Assembly: GCF_000226115.1 (NCBI RefSeq)
Contig: NC_016459.1
Location: 2,465,501-2,529,500, forward strand
Length of the DNA stretch: 64,000 nucleotides
Source: Thermothielavioides terrestris NRRL 8126
Lineage: Eukaryota; Ascomycota; Sordariomycetes; Sordariales; Chaetomiaceae
Direction of reading: 5' to 3'
Position numbers and translations under genes: made by a program. Every line of letters starts with the position of its first letter. Positions within the stretch are counted from its first letter, which is position 1. The notes under the pieces are model-generated. The model was not told the DNA's origin. It did no database searches and saw only the letters and a list, made by a program, of their open reading frames with translations. This document shows positions 1 to 12,322 of this stretch, piece by piece.

Positions 1-35
1 GAAGCCGCAGCCCCCAACACCGCCATCACCACCCA

Positions 36-1431
36 ATGACACGCCAGTCGCTGCAGCTGGAGCTCGCGGAGCGGCCGACGGGCGCGATCGTGCCGGGGCG
101 GACGTTCCGGCTCCGGCGGGTGGCCGCGCCGACCGAGGCGGACCTGCGCGACGGCCAGCTGCTGCTCGAGAGCCTGTACGTGTCGTTCGACCCGGCCATG
201 CGCGGCTGGCTGGACGACCGGCGCTCGTACGTGCCGCCCGTGCGGCTCGGCGAGGTCATGCGCGCCCAGGCGCTCTGCCGCGTGCTGGCCTCGCGCTCGG
301 CCAGGGCCGCGCCGGGCGACATCGTCACGGCCCTGATGGGCATCCGCGAGGTCGGCATCCTGCCCGAGGACCAGGTCGAGCCCGCCGCGGCGCCTTGGCG
401 CGGTGCCGGCAGTGCCGGCGGCGGTTTCCGCATGACGGACCTGCTGGGCGTGCTGGGCCCGACCGGCCTGACGGCGTACTTTGGCATGACCAAGATCGGC
501 GCGCCCAGGCCCGGCGAGACGGTGGTCGTGTCGGCGGCGGCGGGCGCCACGGGCAGCGTGGCGGCGCAGATCGCCAAGATCGCCGGCGCGCGCGTCGTCG
601 GCACCGCCGGCAGCGACGAGAAGTGCCGCTGGCTGACCGAGGAGCTCGGCCTCGACGTCGCGCTCAACTACAAGGACCCGGACTTCAGGGACAAGTTCAA
701 GGCCGCGACGCCCAAGTACATCGACGTCTTCTTCGACAATGGTAAGACTCGCTGCTGCTCCTCCGCTTCCCTAGCCTTCTCACGGAAGGAGTGTTTTAAC
801 CGGAGAACTGACGCCAAGAGTAGTGGGTGGCGAGCAGCTTGACATGGCGCTGGGTCGCGCCAACAAGAACGCTCGCTTCGTCATGTGTGGCGCCATCAGC
901 CAGTACAACTCGCAGACCAAGCCCGGGCCGACAGTGAGCATCTGACGTGCCCTCGGGCAGCCCCAGCCCGGCCAAAACAAAGGAAGAAACAGACCTCCCC
1001 GGCTGACGCGAGTATTCTCCCTTTCCCAGCGGAACTTTGCCAACATCATCGCCCAGCGGATCAAGTAAGTTTCTATGCCGGCCAACGCCTCTCGCGCCGA
1101 TCTGCTAACCGCTGCGTTACCGCACCCGCAGGATGCAAGGCTTTATCGTCTTCGACTACGCCAAAGAGTACGGCGCGGCGAAGGCGCAGCTTGCCAAGTG
1201 GCTGAGCGAGGGAAAGCTCAAGAGGAAGGAGACTATCATCAAGGGCGGCGTGGCTGCTGCCGACGAGGCATTCCAGCAGCTGTTCCAGGGCGGCAACATC
1301 GGTACGTTCGTGGTTCTCAGGCACGGCCAACAAGCTAAGGGCTGTGCACGAAGAGTAGGTCTAGGCTAACCCCCCGCGCAGGCAAGCTGTTGGTCGAGAT
1401 CAAGAACCCCGAGGAGGTAGCGCGACTCTGA
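36..1431 (+). CDS. NADPH-dependent alkenal/enone reductase of the MDR superfamily
   Basis: Five exons fit one frame: 36-741, 824-933, 1030-1064, 1132-1301 and 1382-1431, giving 356 aa. The start is the first ATG, and all introns have GT/AG ends. The Rossmann nucleotide-binding motif (AAAGATG, about residues 167-173) is followed by a basic NADPH-type stretch, and the FFDNVGG motif is split by intron 1. No catalytic-zinc cysteine set is seen, which matches the leukotriene B4 dehydrogenase/prostaglandin reductase branch (alkenal double-bond reductases) rather than classical alcohol dehydrogenases. Members reduce the C=C bond of alpha,beta-unsaturated aldehydes and ketones in the cytosol and help detoxify lipid-peroxidation products. 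Length is normal for the family. The physiological substrate cannot be told from sequence. Confidence 0.88.
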
Positions 1432-2766
1432 GAGCGTCTTGGTCTGCAAAGCCGCGTCTTTGGATGGAGTCGGTCCGTCGCCTTCACCCCAGGCGGAGAA
1501 GGCTGGTGCGCGGCAGACCACACTTGCGAAGGGGGGGAGACATTGCGTGTTTACCTGGAACAGGCGGCGCAACACCTTCCAGCCCCTTACGGTTCGTTTC
1601 GTCGAGTTCAGCTGTCGGTTCAGACTACGCTCTGTGCATACCTAGGTACATAGTAGGGGCGTTCATACCCTCATCCGGCAAAGACAAAAGAGTAATAAGA
1701 AAAGAATAAAAACCATCGAAACCCGGCTTGCATCCAGTGCTGAGTGTAAGTGGGTAAGTGCCTGCCTGGACTCAGCGCGGCTCTGGGAAAAGCACGGTGG
1801 GGCAAGCAAGTCTAGATCAACACGAGCGCCTCCAAGGGCCGCTCGGGATGCCCGCGGCCTGCGAGTCATGTGTGGCGAACTTGCGCGCCGGCAGCGGGTT
1901 ACTCGATGGTTACTCGATTGAAACTCGAGCAGTCACGATAGCCTCGGACAGCAGCCCCAAACGGAAGTGGGAGTCGACGTTGCTGGAAAAGGGAAGTCGC
2001 GGCAAGGTACCAGGGGGCTTGGCTCTTTGTTTTCGCCATCCGCCGTGATTGGACAGCGCATGCAATGGACATCTTCGGAGAGCGGCTGTCTCCGACTTGC
2101 AAAAACCGGCCAATGAAGGCCATTCGATAACGTTCCCTCTCTTTCTCTTCCGCGGTCAGCCACGATGCTCGCTCGGTGCAGCCCCACAGCCTCATTGCAG
2201 GCCCCGGAATCGGCACGGGGAATCCAGGCCCGCAGAAATGGGAATGGCTTCGGGAGGGGCGGTCTCGGCGAGGGCGGGGGCGCCGGCTCGCGGATTTCTG
2301 CGGCATTCCAGTGACCTCCCAGCACTCAACCAAGTTACTCGACATTATTTTATGTCTTGAGTCCGGTGCAGGAACGGGCTGTCAGTTGTTGTGTCTGGCT
2401 CCTTTATCTTGACTAACTCACGGCTCGTCTTATCTTTCTGGCGTGGTTGCTTGCATCCTTATCCTGGGCTCTTCCGGCCTGGACCCGGTTGGAACGGTGA
2501 CGGGACCCTGGTTTTCAAATCTTCGGACGGAATCCTTATCAGTCTTGCGCCCCGCCAACGCCGGGCCGAGAGACAAATACGGCCCTCGGCGCACGCAGTG
2601 ACAGCCGGCAGGAGACGACCCGTAAGCTGGTAGACTCGGTGTGTTTTCTGGCCCCAACGGTGCCGGAACCTCCCTTGTCTACCCTCGTCCACCCTCGCCC
2701 GCGAGACCTTGCCTTCAGGTGTACTGTACATCCCCCTCCTAATGCCGAGCGGTTGCCTTCCTCAAC
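1432..2766. other. Intergenic region, allantoinase upstream sequence
   Basis: About 1.3 kb without a supportable gene. The left part is the 3' flank of the reductase and includes one CCTAGGTA motif near 1640. The right part is the allantoinase promoter, with three GATA-factor sites listed separately. The short ORFs on both strands do not resemble any family I know. Confidence 0.6.
2404..2541. promoter_or_regulatory. Cluster of three HGATAR sites upstream of allantoinase
   Basis: On the minus strand, AGATAA occurs at 2404-2409 and 2430-2435 and TGATAA at 2536-2541, which is 231-363 nt before the allantoinase ATG. HGATAR is the binding core of the fungal nitrogen regulators AreA/NIT-2. Allantoin catabolism is a classical nitrogen-derepressed pathway, so a regulatory role is plausible, but it is inferred from motif and context only. 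Confidence 0.45.
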
Positions 2767-4521
2767 ATGACGGTCTCAGCCCTCCCTGACGACTCGGTCG
2801 TTGTCATCGCATCGTCGAGGACGGTTATCACGCTGCCAGACGACACACTTCTCCTGACCCCGGCGACTATCACCATCTCGCCAGCGACCGGCAAGATCAC
2901 GTCCGTAGTCCAGGAGCTCCTACCCCGGAGCTCCTTCCCGGAAGCATGGGTGTACCACGACTACAGCCCGAAGCTGTTGCTTCCCGGCCTAGTTGACGCT
3001 CATGTTCACCTGAACGAGCCGGGCCGCACCGAGTGGGAGGGCTTCAACACGGGAACCAAGGCCGCGGCCTCGGGCGGCGTCACGACTGTCATTGACATGC
3101 CCCTGAACGCCATCCCGCCGACGACCACCCTCGCCGGGTTCCGGAAAAAGCTCGCTGCGAGCCGCGGCCAGTGTTGGATCGATGTTGGGTTCTACGGCGG
3201 TGTCGTCCCTGGCAATGCTGCCGAACTGTTACCTCTCGCGGAGGCCGGCGTCCGTGGCTTCAAGGGATTCCTCATCGACTCAGGGGTGAGTAGTGGCCCG
3301 GACTGCAGAAGATGCATGGTGAGGAGACCAGGTGTTCGCTAACCCATCTCGACACGTCAACAACAGGTCGAAGAGTTCCCTGCCGTGTCGTCAAAGGACA
3401 TTGCGCTCGCCATGACGACGCTCAAGGACGAGCCGACCACGCTGATGTTCCATGCTGAGATGGTCCCTCCCCTGGACGGCGTACCGGCGGGCGGCTCACT
3501 CAGCGACGCGGTCCAGCAGTCCGAGCTTCCGGCCCGCCCCGCCGGCGAGCTCGACAGCTACAGCACCTTCCTGGAATCCCGGCCGCCGGCGTTCGAGACG
3601 TGCGCCGTGGGGGAGATCCTGTCGCTGGCGCACCTCGCGCCGCGGCTCCACCTGCACATCGTGCACCTCTCGGCGGCCGAGTGCATCCCGCTGCTGCGCG
3701 AGGCGCGCCGGCGCGGCGTCAACATCACGGCCGAGACGTGCTTCCACTACCTCGGCTTCGCCGCGGACGACATCCCCGACGGCGACACCCGCCACAAGTG
3801 CTGCCCGCCGATCCGCTCGCAGACGAACCAGCTCGGGCTGTGGCGCGAGATCGCCGACCCGGCCGGCTGCATCCAGACCGTCGTCTCGGACCACTCGCCC
3901 TGCACCCCGGAGCTCAAGCTGCTGCCCCCGCACCTGCAGACCGAGTTCCAGGACGGGCCGCGGCCGCCCATGCAGCACGCCGACTCGGGTATCGACGTGT
4001 CGCCGCCGGAAGATGAAAAGAAGGAGGAGGAGCAAGAGGAGATGAAGCAGGCGGAAGTAGAGACGGCGTCTTTGACGGCTGACGAGACGCGCCCCACCAA
4101 GACACAGGGCGACTTCTTCGCCGCATGGGGCGGCATCTCGTCGGTGGGGCTCGGCCTGCCGATCCTGCACACGGCGGCGGCGGCGGCGGCGGCGGACGGG
4201 GCGCTGTCCGTGGTCGACATCGTCCGCTTGTGCAGCCAGGCGACGGCCAAGCAGGTCGGGCTGGCCCACCGCAAGGGCGGCATCCGGGCCGGCATGGACG
4301 CGGACCTCTGCGTCTTCGACGACGCGGACGTGTGGACGCTGCGGGCGGCCGACATGCGCTGGAAGAACCGGTGCTCGCCCTGGGAGGGCCACACGTTCCG
4401 CGGCCGGGTCCACGAGACCTGGCTGAGGGGCCGCAAGGTGTTCCAGCTCGGCGGCGAGAACGGGGGCTTTGTCGGCGGGCAGCCGATCGGGGAGGCGATT
4501 GTGGAGAGGAGGACCGCGTGA
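2767..4521 (+). CDS. DAL1: Allantoinase
   Basis: Two exons, 2767-3285 and 3367-4521, encode 557 aa. It belongs to the dihydroorotase-like amidohydrolases: DAHVHLNEPGR supplies metal ligands H79 and H81, GFKGF supplies the carbamylated lysine K166, and later motifs FHAE, HIVHLS and VSDHSPC supply the remaining histidines and the catalytic aspartate. It hydrolyses allantoin to allantoate in purine degradation, normally as a cytosolic zinc enzyme. The protein is longer than I expect for fungal allantoinases (roughly 480-500 aa) because of an acidic, Glu/Lys-rich insertion at about residues 365-421. The insertion lies between the catalytic SDHSPC motif and the conserved FFAAWGGISS segment, and the reading frame is open throughout. 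GATA sites lie upstream. Confidence 0.93.
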
Positions 4522-5963
4522 TTCCTCGGCGTTTGTCTTTTCTTCCTTCCCCTTTTCAGTTTTGTTGAGCGGTTGCAGCGACGATTAGACTCTTGCAAAT
4601 ACCCAGCGGGCGTCGGAGAGTAGATGGCCAGCAGCGTCCATATAGATCATACCTGGTAGTAAATACCAAGCCTACATTGCTGATCCTACGAAGCAGTCAA
4701 CAAAATCAAGGTTATCTGGTCATAGGGACTCGCGGTACATGGTCCGGGTTCCAGCGACCAAAACCTCCCGCCTTTACAAGGCATCAACTCTGAAGGTCTG
4801 GATTACTTGTGAGCATAGGTAGTTGCGCATTTTGAGAACGCTTTACAAAAAGAGAAATGAGGTCTCGTGTCTCAACAACTGAATTGAGGACCTGAGCTCA
4901 GAACAATGCTATTCCATACTTTGGGAGACGAGTCGGGAAGTGGTGACGTGATGACCAAGGCACAGGCAGCAGGGCAGCAGAGTTGCCGGGCTTCCGACCT
5001 GTTGTGGGGCTCCAAGCCTCCAACAGGGATTTGCTGAAATGAGTGCTCTCAAGTCTTCCAATCGCATAACGACGGATACGTTGCCTGCTTTGACTGAGGA
5101 TGTCTCCTCCGTATGCAAACTACGCACGTTCACTCGATAAAGCTATTCAGTCTAGTAGCTGCAATGCCTCGGCAACCGGTGTATATGTAAGCCAGCGGAG
5201 GGCATAAAAAGAAGGAGAGATGCAGAGTTGGGAAGAAAAGTCAAGAGATTGTCTCACGTTCCTGTCGCGGAAGTGAGCATGGGCTGGGTGAACTATTGAT
5301 AAGGGCAGGCTTGGTTGAATGGAAGCTGGGCGCGCTGCTGTGGCCTGCGGCAGGGCTGGGCTCATCGGGTCCCTTGTTGTCAGCGCAGTTCCTATTGAGG
5401 TCCACCAACCCAAACCCCGCGGTTTCTGCGCTCAACCTCCGTGCAATGATTCCCGTTCGCCAGCGACCGTTGGCAGGAACTGTTGATGCCGTTGGGAAGC
5501 ACATGCACCACTGCCCGGAAAGCCTGATCTGGGAGAGTGGTTGGGCATAGCCCACACAGTACGGATGCACAACTCCGGACTTAGCAAAAGGCGCCTTCTT
5601 CGGGTAAAAATCACCAGATAAAGTTAATGGACACAGTGCAGCATGTGCCTCCGCACGGAATAGAGCGAATCACTTCGCATCCGCTGCCCCTGCCCCCCCC
5701 TGCCTCTTCCCCCTGCCCCATGACTCATAATATTGATTCGGCCGCCAAGAACCAGCTAGGCATGTACGTACACGCTAGCTCATCCACCTCGGCCAAAAGC
5801 GCGACCCCTACGCCAACGCACACCATCCGCAAACCGTCACCGTGGTCACCACCGAGCCGGCCACCGGTTGCTTCCAACTTCCGGACCGAGCTGGCGACAG
5901 TTCCATCCCGACCGTTGACAACTCTTACAATACCAGAGTTAACCTTATTGGCCCGAGGCATGC
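4522..5963. other. Intergenic region and PIP5K 5' leader
   Basis: About 1.4 kb between the end of allantoinase and the first usable PIP5K start. It holds short ORFs on both strands without recognisable domains. A C-rich tract near 5690-5720 and a pyrimidine-biased stretch suggest that the right part is a long 5' leader. I see no RNA gene or repeat family here. Confidence 0.5.
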
Positions 5964-8900
5964 GTGCCACCGCGGACCACGAAGCCGGACCTTGACCCCG
6001 ACCGCGACCTTGAGCGTTTGTCGCCCAGTGCCTCTGACCGGCGCGCCGTCCTCCGCGAGATGCCCTCCTTCCTACCGGATGCTACCACGGCAATCGACTC
6101 GCAGTCCTCGGGCACCGTGTATCTCGACGGTGACGCCGAGTACGCTTTATCCCAATCCAAGGTCAATGAACCTATCGCCCGTCAGCCGCACTCGCAGTCG
6201 CACACGTCAAATGATAGCTTCGACGGGAGCTCGGCGAAGTCCACCAGCTCGTCCATCACCTCAGAGACTTCCCTAGAGCCGGACCAGCAGCTTAGCCGCA
6301 ATTTGACTTCCTCCCCTCGGAGTATGAATTCGCCGCCGACTGCCATCGCTGGCGGCGGAGAAAACGGGAGGGACACTGTTGGATCGGTGACCCGCAAATC
6401 ACTGCCACTGGACAACTCTGCGCCGCTCGTCGACCGGACAGTACCATGTTCGACAACCGGAGCGAGAGGCTGCGGTTCCGCCGGTCACAAACAAAACGAC
6501 CATGCTCCATCACACACCACCCCGACCGCCGAGGAGCTCCTCCCGCAGCAGCCTGGGGTTGAGGTATATTTGCATCCCGTCGCCAAGGGAGACGTCCGCA
6601 CCGTCGAGAATGGATCCCCCCGGCCGCCGGCGCCGGTTGCCAGCTCGCCTGCATCGGCTGCCCAGCACAGTCCGGCGACGAGTCAGAAAAGCCTGAAACC
6701 ACCTCATCGCTACTCGTCACCTCCGGTATACGACCAAGCTGCTGCAGGCCCCTCGGGCGGTCTGCAGTCGCCGACCGTGCCCGGAACCAGGCACCGGCAC
6801 ACCTTGGAAGTCCCCAAGATCACACCCGCCGGCCGCGGCTCGCGAGACGGGCCCGATACAGCCGTTTACGCGAGCGGCAGATTCTCGCCTACCTTGGCGG
6901 CGACCGGCCCGCGCAGGGCGTCGCTCAGTTTGGCTAGGAGGACCACGCGGTCCCTGCACTCGGACGGGCCGCGGGACGAGGTTGTCCCGGACGAAGATGC
7001 CCTGCGGTGGGCAGAGGCGTACAGGCAGAAGCGGGCTAGCAAGAGGAGGCGGAGAGAGCTCGAGGATGACGACAGGGTGCTGGTCGGCACCAAGGTGGAC
7101 GAGTCGCACGCGAACTGGGTGACGGCCTATAACATGCTGACGGGCATCCGCGTGTCCGTCTCGAGGACCAACGCGAAGGTCGACCGCCCCTTGACCGATG
7201 CCGACTTCGAGGTCAAGCAGAAGTCGACGTTCGACATTGCCGGAAATGAGCTCGTGCCGTCAGCCAAGTACGACTTCAAGTTTAAGGACTACGCTCCCTG
7301 GGTGTTCCGCCACCTGCGCGCGCTCTTCCGCCTGGATCCCGCAGACTACCTCATCTCCCTGACCGGCAAGTACATCCTGTCGGAGCTGGGGTCGCCCGGG
7401 AAGAGCGGGAGCTTCTTCTACTTCTCGCGGGACTACAAGTACATCATCAAGACGATCCATCATGCCGAGCATAAGTTCCTCCGCCAGATCCTGAAGGATT
7501 ACTACCAGCACGTCAAGGAGAACCCCAACACGCTCCTGTCCCAGTTCTACGGCCTGCACCGGGTCAAGATGCCCTACGGCAGGAAGATCCACTTCGTCGT
7601 CATGAACAATCTGTTTCCCCCCCACAGGGATATCCACCAGACCTTCGACCTCAAGGGCTCGACCGTCGGCCGGGACTACAAGGAAGAAGACCTGGAGAAG
7701 AACCCGAGGGCGACCCTCAAGGACCTGAACTGGCTGCGGCGGAAGCGGCACCTCGAGCTGGGCCTCCAGAAGAAGCAGCTCTTCCTGGCGCAGCTGCAAA
7801 AAGATGTGCGGCTCCTGCAAAGATTGCAGATTATGGACTACTCTTTGCTGGTCGGCATCCACGACGTGCAGCGGGGCAACGAGGAAAACCTGAGGGACAA
7901 GACGCTGCGCGTCTTTAACCCGGGCGGGAACAATACGCCCGAGGACTTCGACCCTAACTCTGTCCTCATGCGGACCCCATCGAAGCTGGAGAATCAACGC
8001 AAGGCGAGGGAGCTGCGGCAGATGATCCAGTCCGAGAAGCCGGTGCCCATGGGCGAGACGAGCAGCAGGATGCCGGACGAGCTCGAGGAAGGGCACAGCC
8101 GGCCGGGCTTCATCTTCAACCAAGACGACGGCGGCTTCCGCGCAACGCACGAAGACAACGCACCGGGCGATGAGATTTATTACCTGGGAGTGATCGACTG
8201 CCTTACCCACGTATGTCCACCACGCTCCTGGAAGCACGCACATCGCTGAAGAAGTTCAAAACGAGGTCGAAGCACCAACTGACATTTTGTTTGCTCGCAG
8301 TACGGTATCATCAAGAAGATAGAACATTTCTGGAAAGGCCTTTCGAGTGATCGCAGTCAGATCTCGGCCCTGCCGCCGCAAGAGTACGGTGAGAGGTTCA
8401 TCAACTTCATCTCCAACGTCACCATGTCACAGGAGGAGGCTCTCCGAGTGGCTCAGGAGCGAGAGGCCGCGCAGGCCGCCGAGCCGGCTGCTGCCGTGCC
8501 GCCTGTTCCGAACTATCAGCCTCCACTGCCGCCTTCCTCTTCGTCATTGGGCCAGAGGCCGGCCGATGCGCAACCGGGAAGGGTGGGCACAATCGGCGAA
8601 GAGGAGGACGTACCCAACAGAACTTTGAGGACGGTGGTTACTGGCCCAACCCCGTCCGGCAAGGCCAATCACGGTCCAAGCGCTTCGGTATCAGAGCGAA
8701 GGGAGACCACTGTTCTGCCGGTGGTGGAAGAAGCTGCCGAAGGCCCGTCGACCGGGGACCGCAGTCGGAATAGCCGCGTCAGCAGCCTCCTCACCGAGAG
8801 CGACGGCCGGCCATTGACACCTGCTAAGGACGGCGACGAGATGGAACCGGGCTTTGGTAACCCGCTTCTCGGTGTCCGTAACGGCAGCAAAGGTAGCAAC

Positions 8901-9158
8901 GGCATGGCACGGCCGCCGCCTACCCCTCCCAAAACCGGGCAGGGGTTCGATGGACGAGCGAAGCCGGACAGCGCCGACAGCGGATATGGGATCGGAAGCG
9001 GCAGCGGCAGCACCAGCGGTAGCAATGGCGGCCTCAAGAGCCTGACCGGATCCCAAAAGTCGCTAAACATCCGACCCCAGATCAGCCGCGACAGCTTGGA
9101 TAAGGCTCTGCCTCCACTGCCAAAAGCGAGCTCGTCCCGTCCGCACAACGTATCCTAG
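5964..9158 (+). CDS. MSS4: Phosphatidylinositol-4-phosphate 5-kinase
   Basis: Exons 5964-8210 and 8301-9158 encode 1034 aa. It makes PI(4,5)P2 from PI4P at the plasma membrane and so feeds actin organisation, endocytosis and cell-wall signalling. The N-terminal 380 residues are Ser/Pro-rich and low in complexity. The kinase core runs from about residue 382 to 780: glycine loop GSPGKSGSFF (about 475), catalytic lysine in YIIKTI (about 495), DLKGSTVG (about 561) and MDYSLLVG (about 623). The specificity loop with the KK pair (YGIIKKIEHFWKGL) opens exon 2. The tail is Ser/Gly-rich. A second in-frame ATG (MPSFLPD) at 6060 is a credible alternative start and would shorten the protein by 32 residues. 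Confidence 0.93.
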
Positions 9159-10180
9159 TCCGATAACGTCGTGCTCCCGGCGGCGGAGTGCACGCGAGAT
9201 GCAGAATCACAAGCGCCGTCGGCGCCTGGCGAGAAGCCCGATGAGCAGGAGCGAGAGTCGGTTCGACACAGGCTTTGGGCGATGATGACGCCGAGACGAG
9301 CATGGCACAGCCTTCGCATGGGCCGGGCGGCAGGACGGTCGAGCCCAAGGTCCGCTTGAACACTCGGGTGGGAACGGAGGGGAACGGAACGAATGGGAAC
9401 TGTAAAGGAACTGAACTCGGTGGCTTTCTGTCATCCGCCATTTGGGTTGTCTCACTTGAAAGAGCATGACATCGCGCCGCGTCCAAGCGACGTACACACA
9501 CACACCAAAGTCTCTTTTGTGTCTTGTTGTTTTCGTTCTTACTTTTCTTGTTCTTTTCTCCTAGCAACATGCATGGTTCAGCTCATACTTTGTTTCTCTC
9601 GATGTTGGTTGGATCCATCTTTGCGCTTTTCGGGGTAATCACTCATAGGCGGGCCGGGTTTGCTGCTGTCACAATATTGCTTGCTAGAAAGCTAGAGCCA
9701 ATGCTATGTATTATGGACTCCGGGCGGTGCCGAGATAGGTGTTGATAACTACAAGATGATTCCGCTAACTTCTCGACGGTTTTTGTTTTGTTTCCACGCC
9801 GCGTGGTTGGGTTCTGCTGCTTTCTCCGAGCAACAATGGGTTTCTGAAACAAACAAGGCCGCTCTGGGGTAGCGGAAGGAATGAATCGCGTCGAGGATGC
9901 TCAATTGACTACCACGTAACATGTTTATTTACGCAGATGGTTCTAGCATGATATATTGCAGCATCCGCGGAGGCCCTCGCCATTGCGAAGAGATGTCGTG
10001 GGTCTTAGGTTGACGTTGATCCCAGCCGGCGCCGCACCCTAGAATACATGAATAAGAGAGGTGTTGTTACAAGATTTCATGGGATCCCTAGTTTTTACAC
10101 GTCTGCGCGCAGGCAGAGCCATTTATATATTTCCTCCCCTTCCTCCCTCCCTACACGCACATACCGGCCCGCAACCCATA
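9159..10180. other. Convergent 3' region between PIP5K and COA6
   Basis: About 1 kb where the two transcripts converge. It is more AT-rich than the coding flanks. No gene, repeat or structured RNA could be supported. Confidence 0.5.
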
Positions 10181-10658
10181 TCACCTCCTGGGGGTGAAAT
10201 CGGTCTGCACGTCCATCCGGGTCGCCCCCTGCGCCTCGAGCTCCTTCAACCTCGCCTTCTTCTGGATGTCCTGCACCCGCCACTTCTTGAAGTAGGTAAC
10301 CTACGCACAGCCCGTACCCGGTTAGTAATCGTCACTGAGGAAGTAGACGAAGAAGTAGAGGAAAGAAGAGAAGAGAAGAAGGCGGAGAGAGAAAGAAACG
10401 CACCCACTGCGCAGCGCAGTCCCGCTCGAACGCAGCGCCCTCGGCAGGGCACGCCCGCGCCGCCGCCGCGCGGCCCTCGCTGTTGAGCGTGTCCACGATG
10501 CCGTGCGCGTCCAGGCACGCGTAGAAGGCGTCGCGCGCGGCCCAGCACCGCGCCCGCTCCGCCCGCGTCGGCGCCACCGCGCCCGTGCGCACCTCGTCCG
10601 CCCGCTTCTCGGCCTCGCTCTTGGGGGCGGTGGAGAGGAAGCCGGGGAGGAGGCCCAT
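10181..10658 (-). CDS. COA6: Cytochrome c oxidase assembly factor 6 (twin CX9C-CX10C protein)
   Basis: On the minus strand, exon 1 is 10658-10404 and exon 2 is 10300-10181, joined across a GTGCGT...TAG intron, giving 124 aa. Four cysteines are arranged CX9C (C38, C48) and CX10C (C70, C81), which is the COA6 pattern and differs from the twin CX9C pattern of most COX6B-like proteins. COA6 is an intermembrane-space protein imported by Mia40; it helps deliver copper to the CuA site of Cox2 during complex IV assembly. The exon 2 tail is helical and basic (VTYFKKWRVQDIQKK). Length fits fungal Coa6. An N-terminal targeting sequence is absent, as expected for a Mia40 substrate. Confidence 0.88.
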
Positions 10659-11570
10659 TGTTGTCTTTATTTATTGTGTTTTTCCTCGTCTTCCTTCCTT
10701 TTCTTTTGGGGGAGGGTCCTGGCCCTTGGTTATCTTGTTTTCTCTTCTGCCTGCCCTCTTTTTTTTCCCCTTCCTTGCCTTGCCAACCGGGCAGTGGGGA
10801 GGTCGATGCCTCGGGGGCTGTTCGTGGACCGGATCAAGTGCTGGAGCGTTGTTTCGGTGCGAAGGGTGTGGGCTGTGTTGTTGGGAGAACGGTCGGACAG
10901 TGCGGGGTTAGACGGTTCCTTGGGACGCTTTTTGTTGCTGCCGTCGTCGTCAAGTCCCGGTCCAGGTAGCTCTCTCACCAAATCTACCTATCTGTATATA
11001 GTCGCCGCGAGCTTACTGTGTATGCACATGGGAGCTTTTCGGCAGGTTCCGCCTCGGGAAGGGTACGGCAGCGGGACAGTGGGGCAGCCTGTGGCTGCTC
11101 ACCCTTGCTTCACCAACCGCTGGCATGTAACTGCCCGTTCCGTACGGATAGTGGAGTCCGTACTCCGTAATTACGGAATGCAGCCACCGTTGCGCCGCCG
11201 TTGGATATCCCTGTCGGTTCGAAGACGATCTCAGCATCCCTAACTCCGTAACTGCCTACCTTTACTCTCTCACTTAATGTCAACTCAACGACACACTAAC
11301 AACCCCTTAGTGATATCACGGCGTCCATCGCGCCCGAGTGCCGCTTGGCTGACTCCAGCTTTACTTGACCCGACATCCGTTCTGTACTCGCACGCCATCG
11401 CGCCGACCACCTGCGCCGCCTAGTGTGTGGGTATCTACACTGGTCGTAGTCGACCGGGTTTTGCATCTGAAGCGTCCGTCCTAGGCCCCTTAGCCGGCGA
11501 AACGACGCTGTCCTCTTCCCCGACATCTCGACTTCTCAGGAACGACGGCCGCGATCAAAGCCCCATCCCC
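10659..11570. other. Divergent promoter region of COA6 and SYS1
   Basis: About 0.9 kb between two divergently transcribed genes. The half next to COA6 is T-rich on the plus strand. The half next to SYS1 contains short inverted TCCGTA/TACGGA motifs around 11140-11180. Nothing else could be supported. Confidence 0.45.
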
Positions 11571-12322
11571 ATGGCGCGTCGGCGACGGCCGCCGCGTTCG
11601 GGCGCGCTCGCCGAGCTCCCGCCGCTCAAGATACTCAGCCAGATCGCGATACTCCAGGGGCTGTACTACGCCGGCGCGCTGGTGCTGATGCTCTTCACCG
11701 CGCTGGTCGCGGGGACCAAGTTCGGCATCGACCTCGTGTTCGGCTGGGACGCCGTGCGCGGCGACACAACCCAGGGCTGGCTGATGGGGTTCATATGGGT
11801 GTTGGACGGCGGGCTGTTGATGTGCGTCGCATCCATGCGTTTTTCTGTTTCCTTCAATGCCCTCCCCCCTCTACTGGTACTACGTGTGATTGGACGTGTG
11901 GCTGACCGGTCTTCTGCGACAGGGCGGCCGCGATCATCGTCCTCATCGGCCGGTCCAAGCTCGTGCTTGATTTTGCGCTGTCGCTGCACGCGATCCATCT
12001 GGTCGTCGTGACGCTGTATTCGGGCCAGTTACCGCGCCACACGGCCTGGTGGCTCTCGATGGCGGCGGCCAGCGCCGTCTCGGTTGCGCTGGCGACCTGG
12101 GGGTGCCGATACCGCGAGCTCAAGCCGATATCCTTTGGTGGCGGAGGCGCATCGTCGACGGCCGGCGGTGGCGGAGGGGAGAATAGCAGCGGCGGCAATG
12201 GTGGCGAGGGTAACGGAGCCGATGAGGAGCAGGGGTTTTCGCGAGGGAGAGGCCGAGGGCGAGGTCGAGACGGGGCCGGCGAGTACGAGATGGTCAACAT
12301 GGATAACAGCACGGCGAGGTAG
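11571..12322 (+). CDS. SYS1: Golgi integral membrane protein SYS1
   Basis: Exons 11571-11821 and 11923-12322 join in the middle of a methionine codon and encode 216 aa. Four hydrophobic segments are visible (the first about residues 26-48), with the Sys1-type patterns LLMAAAIIVLIGRSKLVLDF and SLHAIHLVV. Sys1 recruits the GTPase Arl3 to the trans-Golgi through interaction with the acetylated Arl3 N-terminus, and thus supports Golgi-endosome traffic. The tail is an unusual Gly/Asn/Ser-rich stretch followed by four RG dipeptides. Assignment rests on hydrophobic pattern and motif memory; the start is the ATG immediately before MARRRRPP, which has a reasonable fungal context. Confidence 0.85.

Noticed and set aside
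5627..5995. 122-codon frame before the PIP5K start
   Set aside because: Low-complexity Pro/Thr/Ser composition in leader-like sequence; more likely 5' leader than a gene.
7260..8243. 327-codon open frame on the minus strand
   Set aside because: Antisense to the PIP5K catalytic domain.
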